A DNA stretch of 64,000 nt from Pantoea agglomerans NBRC 102470 (GCF_001598475.1 NZ_BCZA01000006.1:124001-188000); one strand, 5' to 3'; counted from the stretch's first letter, positions 43,930-53,303 are shown. The notes: generated from the letters alone by a model not told the origin. Translations and numbers: made by a program.

Positions 43930-45129
43930 TCAGTTCAGGCGAATAAATTCGATACGGTCGAAGACGGCTTTAGCAAAGTCTTCTGCGGCGGATCGTGCAT
44001 TCTTCAACGCTTCGCTGCTGCCGACGTAGGTCGAAGGATTGGCGGAGATAACCGTATCAAAGGATTCGCCACAACGTTCGAAACCATCAAGGCGGGGAAG
44101 GGCAGCATCAAGCATGTCGCCACCAAAAATCTCTTTTGCCAGGCTATGACAGAGTTTGTGGTCTGCTTTATTGGAGAGCTTCGACATGAAGCCAATATTA
44201 CCCTGCAGCCGACAGGTCGCGCCGGAGTCTTCGATAATCGCAATCAGTTCCGGAAGACGAGTCAGGTATTTCAGTGTCGAGTGAAAGTCTACCTGAGCCG
44301 GTGGCACCGGAGTCATCAGAAGATCTGACGCTGCAATCGCATTCTTCAGGAAGGCATCAAGATGCGGGCCGCTGTCGATAAAGATAAAGTCATAATCTTT
44401 TTTCAGTTTGGCAATAACGTTGTCATACAACACGGCGTGAACGTTCTGTTGCGGAAGATGCTCAGCACAAAGCTGATCCCAGCTTGAGGCGATAAAGGCG
44501 TCATCAATCGATGCTGGCAGCACATCCACACCCGGAATGATCGACGGAACGATAAACTCGTTGACCAGCTCATCTCGTGAGACATTCTGCAGCATTGCCT
44601 GCGCCGCAGTCGCTTCCACCAGCCCGACGGAGCGCTCGTGGTTCAGAAACATGGTTGCTGAGGACTGCGGATCAAGGTCGATAACCAGGATGCGCAAATC
44701 TTCAAAAAGCAGATGGGGATGTGCGCGCAACGCATGTGCCAGCGAGACGGTTGAAACCGTTTTGGAGACACCGCCCTTCAGATTACCGACAAACAGGGTG
44801 TAAGCGTCACTATGGCGATCGCGATACTTCGGCACGCCACGATGATGATAGATATCGATAATATTCTGAATCGACATAGCATATTTAACGGAAGAACCGG
44901 CCGCACGTTTATCAAATTGATAACCGCTTTCTTCCATCTCATTGACTGCGTAATCCACACTGGCTCGGGTCAGTTTGGGCAACTTTGCCAGCGCCGCTTT
45001 GGCATAGACCTGATAGTAGGTATTTTCATGCAGTTCCTGCTTTTGCGCCTGAATTTGCTCGGTGAGGCTTAGCAGCATGCGTTCTGAACGCTGCGCAACC
45101 TTCATCACCTGCTTGTCATCATTAGCCAT
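43930..45129 (-). CDS. parA: Partition ATPase ParA (type Ia)
   Basis: A 399-residue Walker-type partition ATPase with an N-terminal HTH region (about 1-100), as in P1 ParA and SopA. The deviant Walker A KGGVSKT lies at about 118-124, Walker A' DLDPQSSAT follows, and Walker B FIFIDSGP. It forms ATP-dependent nucleoid-bound gradients and in its ADP form represses its own promoter. ATG 45129 has GGAGCAACT upstream; the first in-frame ATG (45144) is less likely. Upstream inverted repeat AGGATTT/AAATCCT fits an autoregulatory operator. Confidence 0.92.
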   Translation of the reverse strand: MANDDKQVMKVAQRSERMLLSLTEQIQAQKQELHENTYYQVYAKAALAKLPKLTRASVDYAVNEMEESGYQFDKRAAGSSVKYAMSIQNIIDIYHHRGVPKYRDRHSDAYTLFVGNLKGGVSKTVSTVSLAHALRAHPHLLFEDLRILVIDLDPQSSATMFLNHERSVGLVEATAAQAMLQNVSRDELVNEFIVPSIIPGVDVLPASIDDAFIASSWDQLCAEHLPQQNVHAVLYDNVIAKLKKDYDFIFIDSGPHLDAFLKNAIAASDLLMTPVPPAQVDFHSTLKYLTRLPELIAIIEDSGATCRLQGNIGFMSKLSNKADHKLCHSLAKEIFGGDMLDAALPRLDGFERCGESFDTVISANPSTYVGSSEALKNARSAAEDFAKAVFDRIEFIRLN

Positions 45130-45146
45130 AGTTGCTCCAAACATGT

Positions 45147-45174
45147 AGGATTTATGACTTTATACAGAAATCCT
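45147..45174 (-). promoter_or_regulatory. Candidate parA operator/promoter
   Basis: 7-bp inverted repeat AGGATTT (45147-45153) / AAATCCT (45168-45174) with a 14-nt spacer that includes TATAAAG on the minus strand. It lies just upstream of parA. Confidence 0.55.
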
Positions 45175-45301
45175 GCACGTGAGGCAATAAATTATCTTCT
45201 CAACATAATCTCCGTTTTTATGTAACCACACGGGTTTTGGTGAGCTTCATCACATTATTTCGTCTGGCCGAATATATTTTGCAGGTTAATTGCGGTCGGC
45301 A

Positions 45302-46654
45302 TTCACTGTAATCAGCAGAACATTCACTGTAGTGAGCAAACAGGTTTAAAAAATCATCAGACAAACTGGGAACAGTGAGCGGGAAAGGGGAGAACACAGA
45401 AGACGAACCTTGAGATCAAACGTTCACTGTAGTCAGTAAAGCTTGTGTCTCATCCGGTGACGTTATGGAGCAGGCGAAAGAGCGATGGATACATTGATAA
45501 ATGGATTTCAGGCAGTGACTGCAGGTTGCAGTGCTGATCTTTGCCACTGCATCACTTCAACATTCACTATAGTCAGTAGCGTTTTGCGTGTTCAGCTCTG
45601 TGAAGAGCAACGTTCACTGTAATCAGTAAACTTGCCGATCAGGAGCCAGAAGAGGGAGCAGGGCAGAGTAAACGTTCACTGTAGTCAGTAAGGATGGGTT
45701 GAAAAATCCTCAGCGGATGATAAAAGCATCGGAATCTGGAGAGGGAATATACACCGGCAACGTCACAACCGACTCTGGTCTGCGATACAGAAGCGTAAAG
45801 CCCATAAACGTTCACTGTAATCAGTAAATCCAGAAAGCAGTAAACATTCACTATAGTCAGTAACATCACAAACAGAAGAGGCATTAGAAGGAGAACAACC
45901 GCGCAAACATTCACTGTAGTCAGTAGTCAGCAGTAAGTAGACAGAAGCGATTCTGTTCTGAATCAGGGCGTGCCGACGGGGTCGTAATATGAGTCAGTAG
46001 ATAGCAGTAAGAAGACAGAAGCGATTCTGTTCTGCATCAGTGTGTGCCGAGTGGTCGTGAAAGACTCAGGCCATGCGAGCAACGGCTTCTTCTGTCGCCC
46101 TTCAGCCAGTCATGCACCAGCCCCGTATCGTATACATCAGCAATGCCGTCACCAGGTTCACTTTAACGTTCACTGTAATCAGTAGAATGCACGATGCCTT
46201 CAGGTACACCGCAGCAAACATTCACTGTAATCAGCAGAACGTTCACTGTAATCAGTACAAGATTAGCATCTCGCCATGGCAGTTATGACTCGCTTCAGAC
46301 CGGACATCTGGCAACAACGTTCACTGTAATCAGTAGCGATTCGGAAAGCCGTTTAAGAGATTCAATGGTGAGGCGAGGGTAGTGCCCATCAGCAAACATT
46401 CACTGTAATCAGTAACAGTGTCACGCTGATATCTCTGGTTACGTGTGTCATTCAGGTTATACGTATCATGTGAATCACGCTGAGCAGACCCATCATGGTA
46501 AACCGCATCCAACCCTGATTTGCTGGCCAGCCAGTAATGCTCTTTGAGAACAGGGCAGAGCAAAGGCATTCACTGTAGTCAGTAAAAAGGATTCACTGTA
46601 ATCAGCAGAGAGAGGCTTAGCCAACCGAAGTCAGGGCATTCACTGTAATCAGTA
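45302..46654 (+). repeat. Direct iteron array, 17 copies
   Basis: Sixteen-base units TTCACTGTARTCAGTA in one orientation start at 45302, 45323, 45423, 45563, 45613, 45675, 45811, 45847, 45910, 46169, 46221, 46242, 46320, 46399, 46569, 46592 and 46639. Most are preceded by AACA/AACG. Variants change R (A or G), the final TA (CA) or GT to AT. Spacing is irregular (21 to 259 bp between starts). These are RepA-binding iterons by position beside a RepFIB-type gene. The open frames overlapping this region are not genes. Confidence 0.9.
45919..46066 (+). repeat. Imperfect 74-bp tandem duplication
   Basis: Two 74-bp units meet at 45992/45993; both contain AGACAGAAGCGATTCTGTTC. Differences are scattered. 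It lies in the largest gap of the direct iteron array. Confidence 0.7.
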
Positions 46655-46673
46655 AACACAGTATAATTGAGTG

Positions 46674-46704
46674 CTAACCAATATGAGAGTAAGCACTAAC
46701 TTAC
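46674..46704. promoter_or_regulatory. Inverted repeat in the repA downstream region
   Basis: AGTGCT...AGCACT with about 18 bp between, in the AT-rich stretch between the direct array and the inverted iterons. Possible regulator site or transcript hairpin; role unknown. Confidence 0.35.
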
Positions 46705-46775
46705 TTATAATCCCTTGTTATCAGGCGCATTGAAGGGGGGTAGGGTCTGAACACACTTTTGCACGGCGGCCCGGT

Positions 46776-46912
46776 TACTGATTACAGTGAACGTTACTGA
46801 TCACAGTGAATCCCTGGGGAGTACTGATTACAGTGAATGAAGAGTGGATGGCGCAATGTCACCGGTGACGCAGAAAGTGACACTGCCACGCAGGAATACT
46901 GATTACAGTGAA
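46776..46912 (-). repeat. Inverted iterons downstream of repA, 4 copies
   Basis: TACTGATTACAGTGAA-type units at 46776-46791, 46795-46810 (TACTGATCACAGTGAA), 46822-46837 and 46897-46912, opposite in orientation to the main array. The last ends 10 bp from the repA stop. Confidence 0.88.
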
Positions 46913-46921
46913 CGTGAGGGG

Positions 46922-47851
46922 TTAATCATCAAACTCGATCTCATCCAGCGAATCGATGCTCTCAAGATTACTGATGCCATCAAGCTTAGGCGTACGGCTG
47001 TGGATAATAAAAAAGACTGAGCGGCCACGCTTCACTTCTGAGTAATCCAGATAACCGATCTCTTTCAGCTGCTCCATCGCGCGCCGCACGACATGGTTCT
47101 GCGTGGTGGTCTTAGAGCCGAGGTTCAGGCGCATACGCAGGCGTGCAAGCGAGATAGGCGCCGGATTGGTTGGCAGGCTTTCCAGGAAGGTGTAAAGCGC
47201 CTGCGCAGACTCTTTACGCTTCAAACGGGATATTGCACGGAGCTGAAGCAGGACCTTGTGGTCGAAGTTATAGAGTTCGAACAGCTTGGGGTCGGCCTGG
47301 ATGCGCACAATATCTTTTTCGCGATCGTAATAAGCAGACTGAACAAGGTGGGTGTGATAGGCCTTGCCGTTACCTTCAAAAGAGAGCGTATTGGTCGCGA
47401 TACGGCGCAGAGAGGCATCAAGACGCTTGCGCAGGGCGGCTGAAGAGTTGGCAGAGGGAATGCCACACATCTTAACAAAGTCGATAAACGGCAGCGTGAC
47501 AGTATCGCCTTTGGTCGGATAGCGGGAAAACGATTGAATAATACCCGCCCAGGTTTTGAAATCGTTATCCATATCCAGCCGCGCGCCGGTAATGGTAATC
47601 TTTTCGTAGCCTTCCGCTTTCACCAGCGTCAGATTCTTCAGCTCTTTCGTCGCATCCGTTGATGCCATCGCACCGGATTTACCGCGTGCAGTAGATTTCA
47701 GCGTCGGCACGAACAGCCCAAGACGCATTAAAGCGACAGGCTGAACGGTATTATTCTTGTTGGGATGAAGCTGAATAACTTCACCGCTGTTTTTTGTCAC
47801 TGACAGAAAAGGTTCAAGTAACGCTTTGTTTTCGTTGTCTTTATCTGCCAT
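46922..47851 (-). CDS. repA: RepFIB-type replication initiator RepA
   Basis: A 309-residue Rep_3-superfamily initiator with two winged-helix domains. The block [10 protein letters not shown], then [33 protein letters not shown] and [21 protein letters not shown], is that of RepFIB RepA as I remember it. It binds iterons, opens the origin and represses itself. ATG 47851 follows a weak ribosome site, as expected for a protein kept scarce. Iterons flank the gene on both sides. Confidence 0.92.
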   Translation of the reverse strand: MADKDNENKALLEPFLSVTKNSGEVIQLHPNKNNTVQPVALMRLGLFVPTLKSTARGKSGAMASTDATKELKNLTLVKAEGYEKITITGARLDMDNDFKTWAGIIQSFSRYPTKGDTVTLPFIDFVKMCGIPSANSSAALRKRLDASLRRIATNTLSFEGNGKAYHTHLVQSAYYDREKDIVRIQADPKLFELYNFDHKVLLQLRAISRLKRKESAQALYTFLESLPTNPAPISLARLRMRLNLGSKTTTQNHVVRRAMEQLKEIGYLDYSEVKRGRSVFFIIHSRTPKLDGISNLESIDSLDEIEFDD

Positions 47852-47889
47852 GGCGTAAGATCTTCATTCTGTGGATGAAAGGGATCGTT

Positions 47890-47990
47890 TTCTGACTACA
47901 GTGAACATTAGCACTGTTTACAGTGAACATTCTACCTGGTACAGTGAATAAAGTACTGATTACAGTGAACACTTTACTGATTATAGTGAA
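47890..47990 (-). repeat. Iterons upstream of repA, 4 copies and a half
   Basis: Units at 47890-47905 (TTCTGACTACAGTGAA), 47912-47927 (CACTGTTTACAGTGAA), 47954-47969 and 47975-47990 (TACTGATTATAGTGAA), plus a half TACAGTGAA near 47940. They lie in the repA promoter region, so they may serve autorepression and origin binding. Confidence 0.85.
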
Positions 47991-48031
47991 CGCGATCACC
48001 CTTTCAGCCCTTGTGGGGTGCGGCCTGCGAC

Positions 48032-48109
48032 GATCGGGGATCTCTTAGGATCTCTATATGATCTATTAAGGATCGTTTATTAGGATCTGTTCACTGTATA
48101 AGTGGAAAA
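48032..48109. other. GATC-rich, AT-rich putative origin core
   Basis: Six GATC sites fall in 56 bp (48032, 48039, 48049, 48060, 48071, 48084), most within GGATCT-like repeats in AT-rich DNA. A DnaA-like AGTGGAAAA (TTTTCCACT on the other strand) follows at 48101-48109 and another at 47870-47878. Dam-site clusters beside iterons are known from P1 oriR and oriC. Confidence 0.55.
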
Positions 48110-48310
48110 CTTAAGGCGTAACATCATTTTCATATGAGCTGACCATCAGCAAAAACTGGCCAGCAATCTGCCCACTGCCTGACCGACTAATCGGCTATAG
48201 CCGCATTCATTCTCAATCTATAAACAACTTCCTCACTATTATTCATTTTTCATCATCAACTACAGCGCGTATCGTCTCTCCATCACTGACAGAATGAGGA
48301 AAACGGCACC

Positions 48311-49681
48311 ATGACTGAACATGCCTTATCACGTAACCCTACAACTGGTGAAATTCTGGCACGCTATCCTTTGCAGAACAGTGCAGAGCTGGAACAGACA
48401 CTGACTGAAAGCGCATCTGCTTTTGCAGCATGGAAACGCAGCACCATGACGGACCGCGTTCGCGTATTGCGTCAGCTTGGCGAACAGATCCGTCTGCGTG
48501 AGCAGGATCTTTCCCGCATGATCACCCTTGAGATGGGTAAACCCATTGCACAGGCACGCGCTGAAGTTCTGAAATGCGCTAACTTATGCGACTGGTATGC
48601 GGAACATGGCCCTGCAATGCTTGCCGATCAGCCTACTCAGATTGCCGATGCGTGGCAGCGATTCCGTCCCATCGGGGTGATCCTGGCTGTGATGCCATGG
48701 AATTTCCCCCTATGGCAGGTTCTGCGGGGCGCAGTGAGTATGTTGCTGGCAGGCAACACCTATCTGCTCAAACACGCGCCTAACGTCATGGGAAGCGCCA
48801 CACTGATGGCTGAGCTGTTCAGGGCAACCGATCTGCCTGCTGGCGGCTTTAACCTGATCAACGTTGACAACGATGGTGTCTCCGTAGCCATCAAAGATGA
48901 CCGCATTGCCGCCGTTGCCGTTACCGGAAGTGTCCGGGCTGGCGCCGCGATCGCTGCACAGGCGGGCGCAGCACTTAAGAAAACCGTGCTGGAACTGGGT
49001 GGATCCGATCCCTTTATCGTGCTGGCGGATGCCGATCTTGATGAAGCGGTTAAATCAGCCGTTATTGGACGTTTCCAGAATACCGGGCAGGTGTGTATGG
49101 CTGCCAAACGCTTTATTGTGGAAGCTCCGATCGCTGAAGAATTTGAAAAACGCTTCACTGCCGCGGTCCAGGCACTCACCATGGGCGATCCGCTGGATGA
49201 AAATACCTTCCTGGGCCCGATGGCACGCGCCGATCTGCGTGACGAACTGGATGGACAGGTAAAGGCCACGCTGCGTGAAGGTGCACGTCTGGTACTGGGC
49301 GGCGAGAAAGTGGCAGGGCAGGGTAACTACTACGCGCCGACCATTCTCGCTGATGTCACCAGCGACATGACCGCGTTCAGGCAGGAGCTGTTTGGCCCGG
49401 TAGCCGCTATTGCGGTCGCCAGGGATCCACAACATGCGCTGGAGATCGCCAACGACAGCGAATTTGGCCTCAGCGCCACCGTCTGGAGCGGTAATGAAGA
49501 GATTGCCGATCGTCTGGCGCTCCAGCTGGAAGTCGGTGCTGTGTTTATTAATGGCAACGGCGCGTCCGATCCGCGCGTTACCATCGGTGGTGTGAAGAAA
49601 AGCGGCTACGGCCGTGAGCTGTCGCACTTTGGTGTGCACGAATTCTGTAACGTGCAGACCGTCTGGAAGAATCGTCGCTAG
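48311..49681 (+). CDS. sad: Succinate semialdehyde dehydrogenase Sad/YneI
   Basis: A 456-residue NAD(P)-dependent aldehyde dehydrogenase very close to E. coli Sad (YneI, 462) throughout: SANLCDWYAEHGPAML-type block, AVMPWNFPLWQVLRGAV, KHAPNVMG. The catalytic Cys is in NTGQVCMAAKRF and the general base Glu in VLELGGSDPF; GGVKKSGYGRELSHFG near the end is shared. It oxidises succinate semialdehyde to succinate in GABA/putrescine breakdown. ATG 48311 follows ATGAGGAAAACGG. It is convergent, 3 bp apart, with an FAD amine oxidoreductase that might feed it. Confidence 0.87.
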   Translation: MTEHALSRNPTTGEILARYPLQNSAELEQTLTESASAFAAWKRSTMTDRVRVLRQLGEQIRLREQDLSRMITLEMGKPIAQARAEVLKCANLCDWYAEHGPAMLADQPTQIADAWQRFRPIGVILAVMPWNFPLWQVLRGAVSMLLAGNTYLLKHAPNVMGSATLMAELFRATDLPAGGFNLINVDNDGVSVAIKDDRIAAVAVTGSVRAGAAIAAQAGAALKKTVLELGGSDPFIVLADADLDEAVKSAVIGRFQNTGQVCMAAKRFIVEAPIAEEFEKRFTAAVQALTMGDPLDENTFLGPMARADLRDELDGQVKATLREGARLVLGGEKVAGQGNYYAPTILADVTSDMTAFRQELFGPVAAIAVARDPQHALEIANDSEFGLSATVWSGNEEIADRLALQLEVGAVFINGNGASDPRVTIGGVKKSGYGRELSHFGVHEFCNVQTVWKNRR

Positions 49682-49684
49682 TGT

Positions 49685-50863
49685 TTACTGTGCCGACGGA
49701 AGATAAGCGGGCGCTGTTTTAGCGACCGCACTGAGCGGACGCAGCAACCGATGCGGTGCAAACGCACTCAGCATTGGTGAGCCTGTGCCGCTCAGCATCT
49801 CCTCAGCCACCAGCCTGCCCAGCAATGGGGCAAGTGTCATGCCGCTATGGCTGACCATCAGATAAACGCGTGATGACTCGCTGATATAGCCTAATGCCGG
49901 CAAGCCATCTGACGGACGCGACCGCTGTCCTGTTTCAATCCGCTCAATTCTCGCGCCTTCCGTGTTTCTAAACAGCCGCCGCAATCGACGCAGCATCTCT
50001 TTGCCAATCAGTCCATCCGGCGAGACCGGCCGCGCCGGATCGGCGTGCTGATCCAGATCCAGCGCCTGCAGCATCAGACGGCCACCGCCATCCGGCCGCA
50101 CATTCAGTTCCGGGGTAATCAGATTGCATTTAAGTGGGATCGGCAGAGGCTGGGTCTGCGCCAGAAAACTGCAGGCAACAGGATCGGCGCGGTTCGCATC
50201 GGTCATCGCCAGTTCAAGCCCGCACTGACTTATCAGTTCCGGTGCCCAGCGGCCGGTCGCCAGTACCAGCTGATCGCCGCGCCATTCATCCCCACTGGCC
50301 AGCGTAAGATGGACATCCTGCGCCGATTCAGTGAGCGTCGTCACTTCATTGTTGCAGACCAGCTGCCCGCCACTGGTACGCAGCTCTGCCAGCAGAGAGG
50401 CGATAAACAGGCTCGGATAAAGCAGACACTCCGACGGGAAAGACCAGGCGTGCTGAACGCGGGGATCAAGCCGCAACTCGGGCATTGCACCCAGAAGTGC
50501 GGCGCGGCTACGTTTCTCTACGGGGTAATCGAGCGTCGTAAGCTTTGCTGCGCGCTGCGCCAGCTGGCGCAGGGATGATTCATCGGCCGCCCACTCCAGC
50601 GTGCCGGTTTCCAGCAGCCATCGGGGTGATGCAGGATGGCTTGCCTGCCAGCGCTTGTGCTCGTCTATCGCATGGGCATTAAGATCATGGTAGCTGGTGG
50701 GTTCTTTGCCGTTGGCATTGACCCAGGCATAGCTGATCTGACTGGTTCCGCTGCCAGGATAGTTTTTATCGAAGACGGTGACCTGTGCGCCCCGTCGCGA
50801 CAATGACTGCGCGACGGCTAAACCCAGCACGCCTGCACCGATTACGGCAATACGTTGTGGCAT
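49685..50863 (-). CDS. FAD-dependent D-amino acid dehydrogenase/amine oxidase (DadA-like)
   Basis: A 392-residue DAO-fold flavoenzyme: GAGVLGLAVAQSLSRRGAQVTVFDK is the FAD Rossmann entry, later GDQLVLATGRWAPEL and the C-terminal PALGYISESSRVYLMVSHSGMTLAP closing FAD site. It oxidatively deaminates an amino acid or amine at the membrane, passing electrons to quinone or oxygen. The substrate is not identifiable. ATG 50863 is chosen because CAGGAGAG precedes it; the longer frame (50947) precedes the Rossmann start unusually. Confidence 0.82.
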   Translation of the reverse strand: MPQRIAVIGAGVLGLAVAQSLSRRGAQVTVFDKNYPGSGTSQISYAWVNANGKEPTSYHDLNAHAIDEHKRWQASHPASPRWLLETGTLEWAADESSLRQLAQRAAKLTTLDYPVEKRSRAALLGAMPELRLDPRVQHAWSFPSECLLYPSLFIASLLAELRTSGGQLVCNNEVTTLTESAQDVHLTLASGDEWRGDQLVLATGRWAPELISQCGLELAMTDANRADPVACSFLAQTQPLPIPLKCNLITPELNVRPDGGGRLMLQALDLDQHADPARPVSPDGLIGKEMLRRLRRLFRNTEGARIERIETGQRSRPSDGLPALGYISESSRVYLMVSHSGMTLAPLLGRLVAEEMLSGTGSPMLSAFAPHRLLRPLSAVAKTAPAYLPSAQ

Positions 50864-50955
50864 ATCTGGTCTCTCCTGAACAGGGATTAGTGGAAAACTG
50901 CTACCCGCCGGTTCGTTTACTATTGCGAAGTCAAAGAAGTACGTCAACCGCAGCG

Positions 50956-52185
50956 TCAGGCGGTGGTTTCATCGAACCATGCGGGCACCGGATCGGCCAG
51001 GGTGATCCACTGTTCAGGCCCCGCAGCCATCTCCTGTGGTGTCAGCAGCGCATGATCCAGCGCGGCACGGACGCTCTTCTCGTCCATCTCAATGCCGATA
51101 AAGACCAGTTCCTGGCGCGCATCGCCGGTACCTTCCTGCCACTGTTCAGCGATAAAGTTGAGCGAATCCGCATCCTGTGGCCATTCAGTTCGCGGCACGC
51201 TGACCCACCAGCGCCCGGCATAACCCTGACGTGCCACCGCGCCCGCCTGCGACCACATCGCGGCATATTCCGGTCGACTGGCCAGCCAGAAGTAGCCTTT
51301 AGAGCGGATAACGCCGTCAAGCTGGTGGTTTACTGCATGCCAGAAACGCTGCGGATGGAACGGACGACGGGCGCGATAGACAAAGTTACGAATGCCATAC
51401 TCCTCCGATTCCGGCTGATGCTCACCGCGCAGGGTCTGCAGCCAGCCGGGTGCCTGCGCTGCCCGGTCAAAATCAAACCGGCCGGTATTTAGCAGGCAGT
51501 CCAGCGGAACCTGCCCAAACTCACTGTTCACAATAAGCGCGTGCGGATTAAGCGCCTGCAGCATGCCCTTCAACTGGTGCAGCTGCGCCGGGCTGAGCAG
51601 GTCCGTTTTGTTCAGCACCAGCAAATCACAAAACTCAATCTGATCCACCAGCAGATCAACCACTGAGCGCTCATCCTGCGCGCCCAGCGATTCGCCACGT
51701 GACTGCAGATCATCGGCTGAGCGATAATCGCGCAGGAAGTTAAAGCCATCGACTACGGTGATCATACTGTCCAGCCGGGCATAGGCTGACAGACTTTCAC
51801 CCGCTTCATCTTCAAACGTAAAGGTTTCGGCAACCGGCAGCGGTTCAGAAATGCCGGTAGACTCAATCACCAGGTGATCGAAACGCCCGGCCTGAGCCAG
51901 ACGTTTTACCTCCAGCAGCAGATCTTCACGCAACGTGCAGCAGATGCAGCCGTTACTCATTTCGACCAGCTTTTCATCGGTGCGGGAGAGCTGCGCACCG
52001 CCATCGCGCACCAGCGCAGCGTCAATATTAATTTCAGACATATCATTGACGATCACCGCGATCCGCCGTCCTTCGCGGTTGTTCAGAATATGATTAAGCA
52101 GGGTAGTTTTACCGGCACCGAGAAAGCCGGAGAGAACGGCAACCGGCAGACGGGGATCGTCGGATGTCAGAGCAGAGAGTGTCAT
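50956..52185 (-). CDS. CobW-family zinc-chaperone GTPase
   Basis: A 409-residue COG0523 GTPase: Walker [16 protein letters not shown] at about 19-33, the zinc-binding CxCC in [21 protein letters not shown] as switch region, NKTDLLSP for guanine recognition, and a CobW C-terminal domain ([18 protein letters not shown]). Such proteins deliver zinc to client enzymes in zinc shortage. A Zur-like dyad 32 bp upstream of ATG 52185 supports zinc control. It is followed by the DadA-like gene 92 bp later on the same strand. Confidence 0.85.
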   Translation of the reverse strand: MTLSALTSDDPRLPVAVLSGFLGAGKTTLLNHILNNREGRRIAVIVNDMSEINIDAALVRDGGAQLSRTDEKLVEMSNGCICCTLREDLLLEVKRLAQAGRFDHLVIESTGISEPLPVAETFTFEDEAGESLSAYARLDSMITVVDGFNFLRDYRSADDLQSRGESLGAQDERSVVDLLVDQIEFCDLLVLNKTDLLSPAQLHQLKGMLQALNPHALIVNSEFGQVPLDCLLNTGRFDFDRAAQAPGWLQTLRGEHQPESEEYGIRNFVYRARRPFHPQRFWHAVNHQLDGVIRSKGYFWLASRPEYAAMWSQAGAVARQGYAGRWWVSVPRTEWPQDADSLNFIAEQWQEGTGDARQELVFIGIEMDEKSVRAALDHALLTPQEMAAGPEQWITLADPVPAWFDETTA

Positions 52186-52216
52186 GATGTTACCTGTAAG
52201 AACGGGATTATAGATA

Positions 52217-52234
52217 CGTTATAACATAACATTA
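52217..52234 (-). promoter_or_regulatory. Candidate Zur box
   Basis: Minus strand reads TAATGTTATGTTATAACG, a near-dyad that fits the enterobacterial Zur core TGTTATA-W-TATAACA except at the centre. It is positioned for the CobW gene promoter. Confidence 0.55.
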
Positions 52235-52304
52235 GTGTGTTTGTTTTCAATCCTGATTTGTGTTTTTGTTGTGGGTACCAATGAGCGTTTAAAAGGGAGT
52301 GGAA

Positions 52305-52643
52305 ATGCAACAACTCACGCTTGTCCCGCGTCTGATGCCAGCCGTCAGGTCCGGAGAGAAAACCTCGACGATTCGCTGGCAGGAGGGCGATATCACCATG
52401 GGTCCGCTGAGACTGGTGAATCAGCACGATGAAACGGACGCGGTAATCGTGTGGGTGACGCAGGTCGACACGCTGCGCTTAAGCGAAGTCGCCGCGACGC
52501 TGGGGAAACAGGAGGAATGGCCTGATGAGGTGCTGCTGGAAGGGATGCGCGAGCACTATCCGGAGATCAGGCTGAGCAGTGAGGTGCAGCTAATCACTCA
52601 CCTCACGCCCGCAGAAACCCTGCAGAAGCTCACTAAACAGTGA
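52305..52643 (+). CDS. ASCH-domain protein
   Basis: A 112-residue ASCH-fold protein: LVPRLMPAVRSGEKTSTIRWQEGDITMGPLRLV is the family's RNA/nucleotide-binding entry (G-E-K-T-x-T-x-R), then VTQVDTLRLSEV. ASCH proteins include an E. coli (YqfB) N4-acetylcytidine amidohydrolase and RNA-binding regulators. ATG 52305 follows GGGAGT; GTG 52299 is the alternative. Divergent from the CobW gene and convergent with the XRE gene. Confidence 0.78.
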   Translation: MQQLTLVPRLMPAVRSGEKTSTIRWQEGDITMGPLRLVNQHDETDAVIVWVTQVDTLRLSEVAATLGKQEEWPDEVLLEGMREHYPEIRLSSEVQLITHLTPAETLQKLTKQ

Positions 52644-53198
52644 TCAGCTGTGCTCAATCACCAGCAGCGCCATCGTATCGGCTTCCAGCGCCCGAAAGAT
52701 ATGCAGCTCATCGCCCGGATAGGTAATGTAATCCCCCACATCCAGCTCCACCGCACTGTCGACCGGGCCCACCAGCGCACGCCCTTTAGCGATAATAATA
52801 TGCTCAATGGTATTGGGGATATGGGGCTGGGAAATGCGTTCGCTGCCGGGCTGAACTTCCAGCAGATAGATATCACGCCGAACGCCGGGCGGGCAGGAGG
52901 CCAGCAAAACGGCCTGATAATCGGCCAGATCGGCGGTTACCGTCAGGCCCTCTCCACGCCGAATCACCTGCAGACGACGCGCATCCGGCTCCAGCAGACG
53001 TGAAAATGGAATGTTCAGCGTTACGCAAAGCGACCACAGGGTTTCAATGCCCGGATTGCCATTACCCGCTTCCAGCTGTGACAGCGTAGATTTGGCGATC
53101 CCTGCGCGGCGCGCCACTTCAGCCAGTGAAAGACCGGCTCGCTGACGTTCACGTACTAAGGCACTGGCAATAATGCTGATAGGGGTATTCAAACGCAC
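52644..53198 (-). CDS. XRE-family regulator with cupin domain, azlCD-linked
   Basis: A 184-residue regulator: XRE HTH at about 9-66 (AGLSLAEVARRAGIAKSTLSQLEAGNGNPGIETLWSL) and cupin at about 105-180 (HIPNTIEHIIIAKGRALVGPVDS). Divergent from azlC with a 102-bp gap that contains direct repeats of GTTCATTAT, so it probably represses azlCD until an amino acid or analogue binds the cupin. Confidence 0.85.
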   Translation of the reverse strand: MRLNTPISIIASALVRERQRAGLSLAEVARRAGIAKSTLSQLEAGNGNPGIETLWSLCVTLNIPFSRLLEPDARRLQVIRRGEGLTVTADLADYQAVLLASCPPGVRRDIYLLEVQPGSERISQPHIPNTIEHIIIAKGRALVGPVDSAVELDVGDYITYPGDELHIFRALEADTMALLVIEHS

Positions 53199-53235
53199 TC
53201 CTGATAACCTGAATGTTTTTTATATCGAACATAAC

Positions 53236-53292
53236 GTTCATCTTGTAAAACGTTTTCGCAGTGTTCATTATATCGGATTATATGTTCATTAT
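53236..53292. promoter_or_regulatory. GTTCAT repeat operators upstream of azlC
   Basis: GTTCATTAT occurs at 53263-53271 and 53284-53292, exactly 21 bp (two turns) apart. Another GTTCAT lies at 53236-53241, forming GAAC-ATAAC-GTTC with the bases before it. Confidence 0.55.
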
Positions 53293-53303
53293 GAGACAGA
53301 GTG

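Noticed and set aside
45639-45914. 91-residue minus-strand open frame
   Set aside because: Translates iteron DNA (repeated VNVY segments) and has no ribosome site.
46330-46569. 79-residue frame in the iteron array
   Set aside because: Overlaps iterons on one side and shows no coding pattern.
45302-46654. CRISPR-like look of regularly recurring short repeats
   Set aside because: Repeats are 16 bp, spacers vary from about 5 to over 240 bp, and no cas genes are present; the position beside repA identifies iterons.
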